Origin: Cytobacillus firmus DS1
Lineage (GTDB): Bacteria > Bacillota > Bacilli > Bacillales > Cytobacillaceae
Assembly (NCBI RefSeq): GCF_000565285.1
Contig: NZ_APVL01000019.1
Coordinates: 1 to 64,000, forward strand
DNA: 64,000 bases
Direction: 5' to 3'
The notes beneath the pieces are model-generated. The model did not search any database. It saw only the letters and a list, made by a program, of their open reading frames with translations, and had not been told where the DNA came from. The position numbers were made by a program, and so were the translations under genes. This document shows, piece after piece, positions 36,873 through 46,372 of this stretch; the stretch's first letter is position 1, and each line of letters starts with the position of its first letter.

Positions 36873-36926
36873 TATGATTAGTAATTTTATTTTGAATATT
36901 TAAAATTATATTTATCAATTCATATA

Positions 36927-36943
36927 TAGTCTACAGTTATTAG
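36927..36943 (+). promoter_or_regulatory. HutP-type RNA site: three NAG triplets spaced by four bases
   Basis: TAG (36927-36929), TCTA, CAG (36934-36936), TTAT, TAG (36941-36943). HutP with histidine and Mg2+ is known to bind NAG triplets separated by four bases and to prevent formation of an overlapping terminator. The terminator follows nine bases later, and hutP itself is in this window. Confidence 0.72.
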
Positions 36944-36951
36944 TTGAATTA

Positions 36952-37013
36952 AGGGGGCTATATCGAATTTCTTTATGCATTATGCATAGGTTATTCGATA
37001 TGCCTCCTTTTTT
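36952..37013 (+). terminator. Regulated terminator in the leader of the oligopeptide ABC operon
   Basis: AGGGGGC(T)ATATCGAAT pairs with ATTCGATATGCCTCCT, then a T run. The loop contains a smaller ATGCAT repeat. The arms share GGGG-CTATATC and ATATG-CTCC words with the terminator before hutH (43424), which supports common control. Confidence 0.8.
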
Positions 37014-37104
37014 ATTATTAAATTAGATATTGGAGGTGATATTGTTAGAAGTTTCATAATAACAAGAGTTTCCGCTGTTTAAAAAGAAGATAGGGGGATA
37101 TGTG

Positions 37105-38760
37105 ATGATTAAATTAAGAAGTCGAATTGTATTTCTAACCTTCTTTTTTGTAATTACCTTACTTATAAGTGCATGCAGTAATAATAGTCAGGTGAATAAC
37201 CAGACAGATAATGAAAACAAGGATGCGAAAACAGATTCCACCAAAGAACAGGTGATTACAGTAAATGCCTTATCTGAACCACCCAGTCTCGAACCTGCTT
37301 TAATTGATAACCAGGTTGCTGGGGATATATCAAACCAATTATTTGAGGGCCTCGTTCGTTTGGATAAAGAAGGAAAAATTGTTCCAGGTGTGGCTGAAAG
37401 ATGGGAAACTTCAGATGATGGGACAATTTACACGTTCTACTTAAATAAAGATGCGAAATGGTCAAATGGTGATCCAGTGACTGCTCAAGATTTTGTCTAT
37501 TCCTGGGAAAAGGTATTAAGGCCTGAAGTAGCCTCTCCGCTAGGAAGTAATTTATTTTTTATCAAAAATGGAGCAGCATATAATGAAGGCTCGTTAAAGG
37601 ATCCTGCTGAGCTTGGTGTTAAAGCTGTAGATGAATATACCCTTGAAGTTACTCTAGAAAAACCAACTTCCTTCTTCTTGGGACTAACAGCCTTTTTCAC
37701 CTTATTACCAATCAATGAAGAAGTTGATAAAGCAAATTCGAAATGGGCATCAGAAGCTGACACCTTTGTTTCAAACGGCCCCTTTACAATTGAGAGTTGG
37801 AAGCACGGACAAGAAATAGTAATGGTACCTAATGAAAACTATTGGGGGAAAGATGTTGTTAAACTGGATAAGCTAAAGTGGGTAATGGTGAATGAACAAA
37901 ATACTGAATATGCAATGTACCAATCAAATGAGCTTGACTTTTCTACAAACCTACCAAATTCGATAAGAAATAAATTAATTTCTTCTGGAGAGGCATATAC
38001 TGCACCAAGTGCAAGTTTAGCTTACTTACGTTTTAATCATAAAAATGACGTTTTCGCGAACGAAAAAATACGCCAAGCATTAGGTCTAGCGTTGGATAGA
38101 AATCTTTTAGTTGAAAAAGTAACACAAGGAGGAGAAATTCCAGCCTTAGGTTTAATTCCAATTGGATTGAGCAGCGGTGCAGGAGAATTTAGGGATTTAG
38201 CGGGAGAATCCTTGTTTAAGGATAATGATGTGGAAACAGCAAAACAAAAGCTACAGGAAGGGCTAGATGAATTAGGCCTCTCCTCGTTACCGAAAATCAA
38301 TCTACTATTCTATACCGATGATACGTACAATAAGCTTTCACAAGCAATGCAAGAAATGTGGAAGAAAAACTTAGGGATAGAAGTTGAACTCCAAACAATG
38401 GAGCGTAAAGTATTTGTTCAAAATATTCAAGCAGGGGATTATCAACTAGCAATTTACAGTACAGGTGCGGACTATGATGATGCAAGTAATTTAATGGGAC
38501 AATTCATGACAGGAGATGTTTATAACTATAGTAATATCTCTATTCCCGAGTACGATCAATTAATGAAAAAAGCAGAAGCAGAATTGAATTTGGAAGAGCG
38601 TGCTCAGTATTTGGTGGATGCAGAAATAGTTCTGATAGACCAAATGGCCATTTCACCTCTTTATTATAGGACGAAGGTATATCTGCAAAAGGATAATATT
38701 GATGGAATCTTTCAATATACTATCCAAGCCATTGATTTCCGGGAGGCGTATGTGAAGTAA
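37105..38760 (+). CDS. Oligopeptide ABC transporter substrate-binding lipoprotein (OppA type)
   Basis: 551 residues. Lipobox ISAC (Cys24), then an SBP_bac_5 domain with NALSEPPSLEPALIDNQVAGDI, the FYLNKDAKWSNGDPVTAQDFVYSW signature and a C-terminal EAYVK, close to OppA/MppA proteins. It captures extracellular peptides for the OppBCDF complex encoded downstream. The ATG at 37105 is preferred to the GTG just before it. The leader suggests control by HutP, so histidine availability would govern peptide uptake. Confidence 0.92.
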   Translation: MIKLRSRIVFLTFFFVITLLISACSNNSQVNNQTDNENKDAKTDSTKEQVITVNALSEPPSLEPALIDNQVAGDISNQLFEGLVRLDKEGKIVPGVAERWETSDDGTIYTFYLNKDAKWSNGDPVTAQDFVYSWEKVLRPEVASPLGSNLFFIKNGAAYNEGSLKDPAELGVKAVDEYTLEVTLEKPTSFFLGLTAFFTLLPINEEVDKANSKWASEADTFVSNGPFTIESWKHGQEIVMVPNENYWGKDVVKLDKLKWVMVNEQNTEYAMYQSNELDFSTNLPNSIRNKLISSGEAYTAPSASLAYLRFNHKNDVFANEKIRQALGLALDRNLLVEKVTQGGEIPALGLIPIGLSSGAGEFRDLAGESLFKDNDVETAKQKLQEGLDELGLSSLPKINLLFYTDDTYNKLSQAMQEMWKKNLGIEVELQTMERKVFVQNIQAGDYQLAIYSTGADYDDASNLMGQFMTGDVYNYSNISIPEYDQLMKKAEAELNLEERAQYLVDAEIVLIDQMAISPLYYRTKVYLQKDNIDGIFQYTIQAIDFREAYVK

Positions 38761-38779
38761 AGAAAAAAACATTCAATCG

Positions 38780-38812
38780 CTGAAAGAGTGTACTAAAAGT
38801 ACACTTTTTCAG
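38780..38812 (+). terminator. Attenuating hairpin between binding-protein and permease genes
   Basis: CTGAAAGAGTGTACT pairs with AGTACACTTTTTCAG (one G:T). The T run is inside the right arm, so termination is probably partial. Confidence 0.65.
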
Positions 38813-38856
38813 TTGTTATCAGACAGGTCCTGCTACAGGAAAATAGGAGGGGAATT

Positions 38857-39786
38857 ATGCGACAATTTCTGGTTAGGAGGATTATTAGTGTTTTTGTGAC
38901 ACTATTCGTTATTATTTCACTAACCTTTTTATTAATGTATGCCATACCAGGAGATCCTTTTACAAGTGAAAATCGCATACCTGAACAGGTAGTCGAAAAC
39001 TTAAAGGAGCATTATGGGCTTAATGATCCAATGTTAATTCAATATATAAAATACCTAAAAGGAGCCCTATTATTCGACTTCGGTCCTTCAATCAAATGGG
39101 ATAATCAAACAGTAAATGAACTAATTGCAAGTGGTTTTCCAGTTTCGGCCATGATTGGTCTACAAGCCATTCTTATTGCAACTTTTTTTGGCATTCTATT
39201 AGGAATATTTGCTGCTATTCGCCACAATAGTGCTATTGACTATTTTTCTATGATTATCGCAATTCTTGGCCTTTCTGTTCCCAGTTTCATATTCGCTACA
39301 GTTTTAATCAACTTTTTTGCAATTAAGCTACAATGGTTCCCGGTTGCAACATGGGGGACCTGGAAGCATTCCGTATTGCCAAGTGTTGCTCTCGCCGTTA
39401 CACCAATGGCATATATTGCCCGCCTAACTCGATCGAGCATTCTTGAAGTTTTATCTATGGATTATATCCAAACTGCAATGGCAAAGGGCGTAACCGGTGT
39501 CAGATTCGTATTTAGGCATGTACTTAGAAATGCTCTGATTCCAGTTGTAACTATACTGGGACCTATAACAGCCACTGTATTGACAGGAAGCTTTGTTATT
39601 GAACAGATTTTCGGTGTGCCTGGATTAGGCAAGTATTTTGTGGAAGGAATTACAGATAGAGATTATCCATTAATCTTAGGGACAACGGTTTTTTATAGCG
39701 CTATCTTAGTGTTCTTTATTATATTGGTTGATATCGCCTACGTTCTGATTGACCCAAGAATAAAACTAATGAAAGGGAGGAGATAG
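38857..39786 (+). CDS. Oligopeptide ABC permease (OppB type)
   Basis: 309 residues, six membrane segments. AIPGDPF near the start and the EAA loop YIQTAMAKGVTGVRFVFRHVLRNALIP. Site GGAGGGG. First of four tightly packed transporter genes after the hairpin. Confidence 0.93.
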   Translation: MRQFLVRRIISVFVTLFVIISLTFLLMYAIPGDPFTSENRIPEQVVENLKEHYGLNDPMLIQYIKYLKGALLFDFGPSIKWDNQTVNELIASGFPVSAMIGLQAILIATFFGILLGIFAAIRHNSAIDYFSMIIAILGLSVPSFIFATVLINFFAIKLQWFPVATWGTWKHSVLPSVALAVTPMAYIARLTRSSILEVLSMDYIQTAMAKGVTGVRFVFRHVLRNALIPVVTILGPITATVLTGSFVIEQIFGVPGLGKYFVEGITDRDYPLILGTTVFYSAILVFFIILVDIAYVLIDPRIKLMKGRR

Positions 39787-39789
39787 CAG

Positions 39790-40707
39790 ATGCAGCCAGT
39801 GAGGGATGAACTCTTTGTGTTTAAGAAAAAAAACAAAGAGGAGGATTTACTAAGTAAACCGAGTGTCTCTTTTTGGAAAGACGCATTGGGGAGACTAAAA
39901 CATAACAAATTGGCTATGACAGGACTTGGAATCATAATCTGTTTAATCACGATGTCCATTATAGGTCCCTTGCTTGTACCTTATTCATATTCAGACCAAA
40001 GTCTGCTAAATGCTAATCTCCCTCCATCAACAAATAATTGGTTTGGAACAGATGATTTAGGAAGGGATATATTTTCAAGGACTTGGGTAGGCGCCCGAAT
40101 TTCCCTCTTTATTGGGATAACAGCGGTTATATTAGACTTAATAATAGGTGTTATATGGGGAGCAATTGCAGCTTACAAAGGTGGAAGAACAGATGAAATC
40201 ATGATGAGAATCGTAGATATTCTTTATGGACTGCCTCATTTGCTTGTAACAATTTTATTAATGGTCGTATTAAAGCCAGGTTTACTTACAATTATTATAG
40301 CGATGGCTGCCACTGGATGGATAGGAATGGCACGTTTAGTTAGAGGGGAAATTCTAAGATTGAAAGAGTCTGAATTTGTATTAGCATCACAGGTATTGGG
40401 AGGAAGTTTTTTCAGAGTACTTTTTAAACATCTTATTCCGAATGCTATGGGTCCGATCATTGTAAGCATGACATTATCTGTTCCTGGTGCCATATTTGCA
40501 GAGGCAACATTAAGTTTTTTAGGACTTGGTGTGCCGGTTCCGCTTGCAAGTTGGGGAACTATGACGTCAGAGGGCCTTGTCACTTTATTAACAGGTGAAA
40601 CATGGAGACTATTTTTCCCTGCATTGTTTATTTCCTTAACTATGTTTTCATTTAATGTACTTGGAGATGGTTTAAGAGATGCCCTAGATCCTAAGCTAAA
40701 AAAATAA
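39790..40707 (+). CDS. Oligopeptide ABC permease (OppC type)
   Basis: 305 residues with a cytoplasmic N-terminal part of about 40 residues, six helices, FGTDDLGRDIFSRTWVGAR and the EAA loop FVLASQVLGGSFFRVLFKHLIPN. Start four bases after the preceding stop. Confidence 0.93.
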   Translation: MQPVRDELFVFKKKNKEEDLLSKPSVSFWKDALGRLKHNKLAMTGLGIIICLITMSIIGPLLVPYSYSDQSLLNANLPPSTNNWFGTDDLGRDIFSRTWVGARISLFIGITAVILDLIIGVIWGAIAAYKGGRTDEIMMRIVDILYGLPHLLVTILLMVVLKPGLLTIIIAMAATGWIGMARLVRGEILRLKESEFVLASQVLGGSFFRVLFKHLIPNAMGPIIVSMTLSVPGAIFAEATLSFLGLGVPVPLASWGTMTSEGLVTLLTGETWRLFFPALFISLTMFSFNVLGDGLRDALDPKLKK

Positions 40708-40751
40708 AGATACCTCATAGTTTAATTCATATATTAGGGGAGGAGATAAAT

Positions 40752-41774
40752 GTGAACAGACTGCTTGAAGTGAAAGACCTTCACGTTAATTTTAATTCTA
40801 AAAACCAGCATATCCAAGCTGTCCGCGGGATTTCCTTTCATGTCAATAAAGGGGAAGTTCTTGCTATTGTGGGTGAATCAGGTTGCGGGAAATCAGTTAC
40901 TGCAAAAAGCATTATGAAATTGCTGCCTGAGAAATCTTGCACCATTCCAAAGGGATCCATATTGTTTAACGGTGAAGAAATCACAACAATGAAGAAAAAA
41001 CAGTTATCGAAGATTCGAGGGGCAAAAATAGGAATGGTTTTTCAAGATCCAATGACCTCATTAAATCCGACAATGAAGGTTGGCGACCAAATCGCAGAGG
41101 GCCTCATTATTCATAAAGGCTACAGTAAAAAGTTGGCACGCGAAAAAGCAATTGAAATTATAAAGCAAGTGGGGATACCCAACCCTGTACATTGCTGTAC
41201 CAAATATCCTCATCAACTCAGCGGAGGAATGAGGCAGCGAATTGTCATAGCTATGGCGCTGATCTGTGAACCTGATCTTTTAATTGCGGATGAACCCACG
41301 ACAGCTTTAGATGTCACCATTCAATCTCAAATTCTAGATCTATTAAAAGAACTCCAGCAAAAAATGAGCATGGCGATTATTCTTATAACACATGATTTAG
41401 GAGTAGTGGCAAGGTTTTCGGATCGAGTCAATATTATGTATGCTGGAAAAATAGTCGAAAGTGGTACCAAAAGTGAAATCTTTTACAGTCCTAAGCACCC
41501 CTATACTCTTGGATTATTAGAATCTATACCCAAACTTGATCACAGCCGAGACCAAAAGTTAACGGCCATTGACGGAACTCCGCCGGATCTTGCAGAACCT
41601 CCAAAAGGCTGCGCTTATACTCCGCGATGTCCTTTTGCAATGGATGTTTGCGATGAATATAATCCGGAAAAAACGGTGCTATCACGTACTCATCATTTAA
41701 ATTGCTGGTTAATGGACCCAAGAGCTCCGAAAGTCGCAACTAACAAAGCAGTATCCCAAGCGGCTAATGAATAA
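40752..41774 (+). CDS. Oligopeptide ABC ATPase (OppD type)
   Basis: 340 residues from GTG with GGGGAGGAG upstream. Walker A GESGCGKSVT, signature LSGGMRQR, Walker B LIADEPTTALD, ITHDLG and a C-terminal CAYTPRCPFAMDVC motif. Confidence 0.93.
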   Translation: MNRLLEVKDLHVNFNSKNQHIQAVRGISFHVNKGEVLAIVGESGCGKSVTAKSIMKLLPEKSCTIPKGSILFNGEEITTMKKKQLSKIRGAKIGMVFQDPMTSLNPTMKVGDQIAEGLIIHKGYSKKLAREKAIEIIKQVGIPNPVHCCTKYPHQLSGGMRQRIVIAMALICEPDLLIADEPTTALDVTIQSQILDLLKELQQKMSMAIILITHDLGVVARFSDRVNIMYAGKIVESGTKSEIFYSPKHPYTLGLLESIPKLDHSRDQKLTAIDGTPPDLAEPPKGCAYTPRCPFAMDVCDEYNPEKTVLSRTHHLNCWLMDPRAPKVATNKAVSQAANE

Positions 41775-41891
41775 GAATCCTTCCATTCATCCATTATTTT
41801 ATCTTGTATTTATCAAAAAAAGTGAAAACCAACTAACCCTGCCGATGCCGGGATTTTATTAAAAAGGAATTAAAAATGAAGGGAGAACTTG

Positions 41892-42842
41892 ATGGAAAAA
41901 ATCCTGGAAGTAAAAAAACTAACAAAACATTTTCAAGTGGGAAAAGGATTAGAATTAAAAGCGGTTGATGATATTTCGTTTGATATCTACGAAGGAGAAA
42001 CACTTGGATTAGTAGGTGAGTCCGGCTGTGGTAAATCAACAATTGGAAGGACTATTATTCGATTATACCAAGCAACATCAGGTAAGGTATTTTATAAAGG
42101 AAAAGATGTGCATACGTTATCTAAAAACGATAAAAAAGATTTTCATAAAAATATGCAAATGATATTTCAGGACCCATACGCTTCATTAAATCCGAGGATG
42201 ACGGTTGCAGATATCATTGCAGAAGGACTAGATATCCATCGCTTAAAAAAAGGGGAAGAAAGAAAAGAGGCAGTATATCAGTTACTAGAAACCGTAGGCT
42301 TAAAGCGAAAGCATGCTAATCGTTATGCACATGAGTTTAGCGGTGGCCAGAGGCAAAGAATAGGCATAGCACGGGCATTGGCAGTTGAACCACAGTTTAT
42401 TATAGCGGATGAGCCCATATCAGCGTTAGATGTATCCGTCCAGGCACAAATTGTAAATCTTTTGATAGAGCTTCAGCAGAAGAAAAAGCTGACCTATTTA
42501 TTTATTTCTCATGATTTATCCATGGTAAAGTTAATCAGTGATCGTATCGGTGTAATGTATTTAGGAAATTTGATGGAATTAGCAACTAGTAAAAGACTCA
42601 ATGAAAACCCGCTTCATCCATATACTACTTCTCTTCTAAAAGCGATCCCGATCGCTGACCCAGCTATTGAGGAAGCTAAAGAAAAGATAACTATTTCAGG
42701 AGACTTACCGAGTCCAACCAATCCTCCCAGCGGTTGTGTTTATCAAACAAGGTGTTCTCTAGCAACAGAGATGTGCTTTCAGCAAAAACCTATTCTAAAA
42801 CAAGTAGACAAACAGCATTTCGTAGCTTGCCATTTGGCTTGA
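41892..42842 (+). CDS. Oligopeptide ABC ATPase (OppF type)
   Basis: 316 residues from ATG 41892 with AAGGGAG. Walker A GESGCGKSTIG, signature FSGGQRQR, Walker B IIADEPISALD (Ile-Ser in place of Thr-Ser), FISHDLS and a CVYQTRCSLATEMC C-terminal motif. Last transporter gene; hutP follows after about 100 bases. Confidence 0.93.
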   Translation: MEKILEVKKLTKHFQVGKGLELKAVDDISFDIYEGETLGLVGESGCGKSTIGRTIIRLYQATSGKVFYKGKDVHTLSKNDKKDFHKNMQMIFQDPYASLNPRMTVADIIAEGLDIHRLKKGEERKEAVYQLLETVGLKRKHANRYAHEFSGGQRQRIGIARALAVEPQFIIADEPISALDVSVQAQIVNLLIELQQKKKLTYLFISHDLSMVKLISDRIGVMYLGNLMELATSKRLNENPLHPYTTSLLKAIPIADPAIEEAKEKITISGDLPSPTNPPSGCVYQTRCSLATEMCFQQKPILKQVDKQHFVACHLA

Positions 42843-42864
42843 AAAATTGTTTGAAAATTCGATA

Positions 42865-42902
42865 TTGACAAAATATTAATCTGTTAATAAGATTAATATA
42901 AT
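42865..42902 (+). promoter_or_regulatory. hutP promoter region with palindrome
   Basis: TTGACA at 42865-42870 and TATAAT at 42897-42902 are 26 bases apart, too far for a standard promoter, so an activator or another -35 may be used. Between them lies ATTAATCT, GTTAATA, AGATTAAT (42875-42897), an eight-base perfect inverted repeat. Confidence 0.5.
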
Positions 42903-42944
42903 CCTTTAGTCATATAATCTAACAGAATTGTGAGTGTCTGCCCT

Positions 42945-43397
42945 ATGGACGTAAGACCTGATTCAAGAATTGGAAGGAACGCAATGCTTTTAGCTCTTTT
43001 AGGTAATGAGAAGCTAGAACCTGTATTTATTAAAGATTTAAGGTTACAAGGTTATATATATTGTCAAGGTAAAACCGGCTCGATGGAAACTCAGAAGGTG
43101 GTTGCTGCAATAGAAACAGCTGCCAGGCAAAATCAAGTCATTGAAAAAGACTTATACCGTGAAACGCATGCTTTATATCATGCAATCATGGAGGCGCTTC
43201 ATGGAGTTACAAGAGGGCAAGTACTACTAGGAACTGTATTACGAACCGTAGGATTAAGTTTCGCTGTAATAAGAGGCAAGCCATATAGTTCCGAGGAAGA
43301 AGGAGAATGGGTGGCGGTGGCCCTTTACGGAACAATTGGTGCTCCAGTAAAAGGTTCTGAGCATGAAGCAATTGGTTTAGGTATCAATCATATTTAA
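42945..43397 (+). CDS. hutP: Hut operon antiterminator HutP
   Basis: 150 residues from ATG 42945 (a GTG five codons earlier is possible; neither has a strong site). HutP binds L-histidine and Mg2+ and then NAG-triplet RNA, opening the terminator before hutH. The sequence matches Bacillus HutP along its length: [69 protein letters not shown] and [23 protein letters not shown], which carries the His/metal-binding residues. It is followed by a triplet site, a terminator and hutH, as in Bacillus subtilis. Confidence 0.95.
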   Translation: MDVRPDSRIGRNAMLLALLGNEKLEPVFIKDLRLQGYIYCQGKTGSMETQKVVAAIETAARQNQVIEKDLYRETHALYHAIMEALHGVTRGQVLLGTVLRTVGLSFAVIRGKPYSSEEEGEWVAVALYGTIGAPVKGSEHEAIGLGINHI

Positions 43398-43399
43398 AT

Positions 43400-43424
43400 T
43401 AGTCCATAGTGATTAAGTTATCAG
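43400..43424 (+). promoter_or_regulatory. NAG triplets before hutH
   Basis: TAG (43400-43402), TAG (43407-43409), AAG (43415-43417) and CAG (43422-43424), with spacers of four, five and four bases. This is the expected place for HutP binding. The five-base spacer departs from the ideal pattern. Confidence 0.65.
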
Positions 43425-43485
43425 GGGACTATATCATCAGATTTCAACTGTAGGAATCTGATGATATGGTCTCCTTTTGTTTTTA
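43424..43485 (+). terminator. HutP-regulated terminator before hutH
   Basis: AGGGGACT plus ATATCATCAGATT pairs with AATCTGATGATAT plus GGTCTCCT, about 21 pairs with two wobbles, then TTTTGTTTTTATT. It lies between hutP and hutH and overlaps the last NAG triplet. Confidence 0.85.
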
Positions 43486-43546
43486 TTATAACTTAAATCT
43501 ACTACTATCTCACGGACAGTTAATTTACCAGAAGGGTGGAATAGTT

Positions 43547-45052
43547 TTGATCGAATTGACAGGAAATTCATTAACCATGGAAAAAGCATTTAAAATTATA
43601 TTCGAAAATGAACCCATTTTTGTCCCTGATTACATTTGGGGTCAAGTAAATGCAAGTAGAAAAGCTGTAGATGATATTGTAGCCAACCAACAGGTAATAT
43701 ACGGGATTACAACCGGGTTCGGTAAATTTAGCGATGTTTATATACAACAAGAGAATGTAGAAGAGCTACAATTGAATTTAATTAGGAGCCATGCATGTGG
43801 GGTTGGTGAGCCTTTTTCTGAAGCTGTGACCAGAGCTATGGTATTATTCCGCATAAACGCTCTGCTGAAAGGTTTTTCGGGCATTCGAAGGGCGGTGATT
43901 GAATTATTAATAAACTTATTAAATTATCAAATTCACCCTGTTGTACCTCAACAAGGATCACTAGGTGCGAGTGGGGATCTTGCTCCTCTTTCCCACATGG
44001 CACTTGTTTTAGTGGGAGAAGGGGAAGTAATTTATCAGGATAAAAGAATGGAAACACTAGAAGTATTTAATAAAACTGGGCTACAGCCTATTTTTTTAAA
44101 AGCTAAGGAAGGGTTAGCGCTTATTAATGGTACCCAAGCAATGACTGCAATGGGAGCAGTTTCTTACATTGAAGCAGAAAATCTCGCATTGCAGGCAGAC
44201 TATATCGCCTCGCTTACTTTAGAAGGACTTCAAGGTATTATAGATGCATTTGATGAGGACATACAAATAGCAAGAGGGTACAAAGAACAAATAGAGGTAG
44301 CCGCAAGAATCCGGCAGGTTTTACATGGTAGCCGGCTTGTAACAAAGCAAGGTGATCTGAGGGTTCAAGATGCTTATTCATTGCGTTGTATCCCTCAGGT
44401 CCATGGAGCAACATGGCAAGTATTGTCCTATGTTAAAGATAAATTAGAAATTGAAATGAATGCAGCGACAGATAATCCGCTCATTTTCGATAACGGTAAA
44501 AAAATTTTCTCCGGTGGAAACTTTCATGGGCAATCAATTGCCTTTGCAATGGACTTTTTGGCAATCGGAATGTCGGAACTCGCAAACATCTCAGAAAGAC
44601 GAATTGAACGTTTGGTGAATCCTCAATTAAATGATTTACCGCCTTTTCTTAGCCCTGAACCCGGGCTGCAATCCGGTGCAATGATCATGCAGTATTGTGC
44701 TGCTTCTTTAGTTTCTGAAAATAAGAAATTAGCTCATCCGGCTAGTGTAGATTCTATCCCTTCATCTGCTAATCAAGAAGATCATGTTAGTATGGGTACA
44801 ATAGCTTCTCGGTACGCATATAAAATTATTAATAATACAAGAAAAGTACTATCAATTGAATACATTTGCGCTATGCAGGCAGTTGAATATAGAGGTATTT
44901 CAAAAATGGCACCGTTTACTTACCAGTTATATGAATTCGGCCGAAATATGGTTCCATCGATTAAAAAAGACCGAGTCTTTTCAAAAGATATAGAGCATAT
45001 GGCATCCAGGCTAATAGCTTCGGATTTCAAACAAAATATTTTTTGCAGGTAG
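43547..45052 (+). CDS. hutH: Histidine ammonia-lyase
   Basis: 501 residues from TTG 43547, seven bases after AGGGTGG. It deaminates L-histidine to urocanate. The MIO-forming Ala-Ser-Gly is at 141-143 in [19 protein letters not shown], the same place as in characterised enzymes. YGITTGFG (52-59), NGTQAM, the [17 protein letters not shown] active-site stretch and the FHGQ motif are present. Length is normal. hutU, hutI and hutG do not follow, so later steps must be encoded elsewhere or urocanate is the product. Confidence 0.94.
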   Translation: MIELTGNSLTMEKAFKIIFENEPIFVPDYIWGQVNASRKAVDDIVANQQVIYGITTGFGKFSDVYIQQENVEELQLNLIRSHACGVGEPFSEAVTRAMVLFRINALLKGFSGIRRAVIELLINLLNYQIHPVVPQQGSLGASGDLAPLSHMALVLVGEGEVIYQDKRMETLEVFNKTGLQPIFLKAKEGLALINGTQAMTAMGAVSYIEAENLALQADYIASLTLEGLQGIIDAFDEDIQIARGYKEQIEVAARIRQVLHGSRLVTKQGDLRVQDAYSLRCIPQVHGATWQVLSYVKDKLEIEMNAATDNPLIFDNGKKIFSGGNFHGQSIAFAMDFLAIGMSELANISERRIERLVNPQLNDLPPFLSPEPGLQSGAMIMQYCAASLVSENKKLAHPASVDSIPSSANQEDHVSMGTIASRYAYKIINNTRKVLSIEYICAMQAVEYRGISKMAPFTYQLYEFGRNMVPSIKKDRVFSKDIEHMASRLIASDFKQNIFCR

Positions 45053-45199
45053 AGAAAGCTGTATCAATAAAAAGGGGTTAGCTTTTGCCCATCCAACAAA
45101 AGTTTAACTAGCTTAAAGTATATTCCTCAAGTGAGGCCAGAATCAGATCTCACTGGCTAAAAGGAAAAACAGTTATCTAAAAATAGAGCATCTATATAT

Positions 45200-45255
45200 A
45201 AGATTAATATAATTAAATCCCCCCTGTAAGAATGAAGTGCTTATCTTACAGGGGG
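45200..45255 (+). other. Promoter-like motif plus hairpin downstream of hutH
   Basis: AAGATTAATATAAT at 45200-45213 is identical to 42889-42902 in the hutP promoter. A 12-base perfect hairpin follows (CCCCCTGTAAGA at 45220-45231, TCTTACAGGGGG at 45244-45255) without a T run on this strand. It may be the terminator of the convergent hutH/LysR pair or the start of a short RNA. The rest of 45053-45359 shows nothing. Confidence 0.45.
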
Positions 45256-45359
45256 TTGCTATATTAAGCAAAGATTTTTTATTCCGAAATTATAAAGGAC
45301 TTAACCATTGAGACTTCATCCAATTTAATGGGGGAATGAGCTCCAAAATAAAATTGAAA

Positions 45360-46232
45360 TCACAAAAAAGCTTCCTTTAATACGTTTGTAAGTAATTCAG
45401 AGCTTTCCATTGATTTTGTCATTTTTCTTTTCAGTAGATATATTGATCTTTTCGGCACAGCTATGTCTGTATGAAAGGGAACAATAACTACTTCATCTTG
45501 CTGGATCAAACGTTTAGCAACCGCATTGGGAAGAAAACCAAGTCCATTTCGTGTTTTCAAAAACTTTAATAAGAGTGAAACATGGTCAACTTGTAGATGG
45601 CAATCTTGATTAGAGGAAACTTCTCTAAACCATCCTGTAAATGTTCCACCCCAATTCAGATGTATATAATTGTAATTCTTCAGGTCCTTTCTTAAAACGA
45701 AATGATCAGGAATAGTAAAATTCGAGTCGGCAACCAGAACAAAGGAATCCTCAATAATTAGCTCCATAATGATATTTGCATGATTAATTGGATAGAAAAC
45801 GATCGAGACATCGATTAATCCATCAATCATTTTTCTAATTAGGATATCGGAATGTTCCGTTACTAAGGTTAATGAGACTTCAGGGTGTGTTTGTTGAAAA
45901 TTATCAATGGATTCAAATAGCACGTAATCCCATAATGCGTGCGTTGTGCCTATTATTAAATGATCTCTAAAGCCATTTTCTAATTGGATAGCCTTAAGTC
46001 CTTCATTGTTTAATTCTAATATCCTCTCCGCATAAGGGAGAAAAACATTTCCGGATTCTGTTAATTTTATGTTTCTCTTATCCCTTTCAAACAAGTCTTT
46101 TCCTAATTGCTTTTCAAGCATTTGGATTCTAGATGTAACAGTGGACTGTACAACATTTAGTATCTCTGCTGTACGGGTAAAGCTTTTAGTATTGGCAACA
46201 AATATAAAGGCTTTAAGCTGTTCAATATCCAT
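45360..46232 (-). CDS. LysR-family transcriptional regulator
   Basis: 290 residues. N-terminal winged helix-turn-helix with FVANTKSFTRTAEILNVVQSTVTSRIQMLEKQLGKDLFER, then a periplasmic-binding-like effector domain. Site GGGGGAG. Divergent from the threonine-synthase-like gene with about 140 bases between, the classical LysR arrangement, so it probably activates that gene and the symporter. The effector could be an amino acid. Confidence 0.92.
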   Translation of the reverse strand: MDIEQLKAFIFVANTKSFTRTAEILNVVQSTVTSRIQMLEKQLGKDLFERDKRNIKLTESGNVFLPYAERILELNNEGLKAIQLENGFRDHLIIGTTHALWDYVLFESIDNFQQTHPEVSLTLVTEHSDILIRKMIDGLIDVSIVFYPINHANIIMELIIEDSFVLVADSNFTIPDHFVLRKDLKNYNYIHLNWGGTFTGWFREVSSNQDCHLQVDHVSLLLKFLKTRNGLGFLPNAVAKRLIQQDEVVIVPFHTDIAVPKRSIYLLKRKMTKSMESSELLTNVLKEAFL

Positions 46233-46372
46233 CAGACTCCCCCTAAGATTAATTCAAAAACCAAATTACAGTAATTAAAAATATTCGTTTTACAAATAAA
46301 TAGCTACCTATTAAGATTATCATATATTCAAATAATTCTAAATATTTTAAAAATCTAGGAGGGATGGGTATT

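Larger units (their letters stand above)
36693..37104 (+). other. Long leader of the oligopeptide ABC operon
   Basis: 412 bases with a promoter, a HutP-type triplet site and a terminator, annotated separately. No coding frame was recognised. Confidence 0.6.

Noticed and set aside
46233-46372. T-box riboswitch before the threonine-synthase-like gene
   Set aside because: The gap is only about 140 bases, with no long leader, no T-box core sequence and no terminator.
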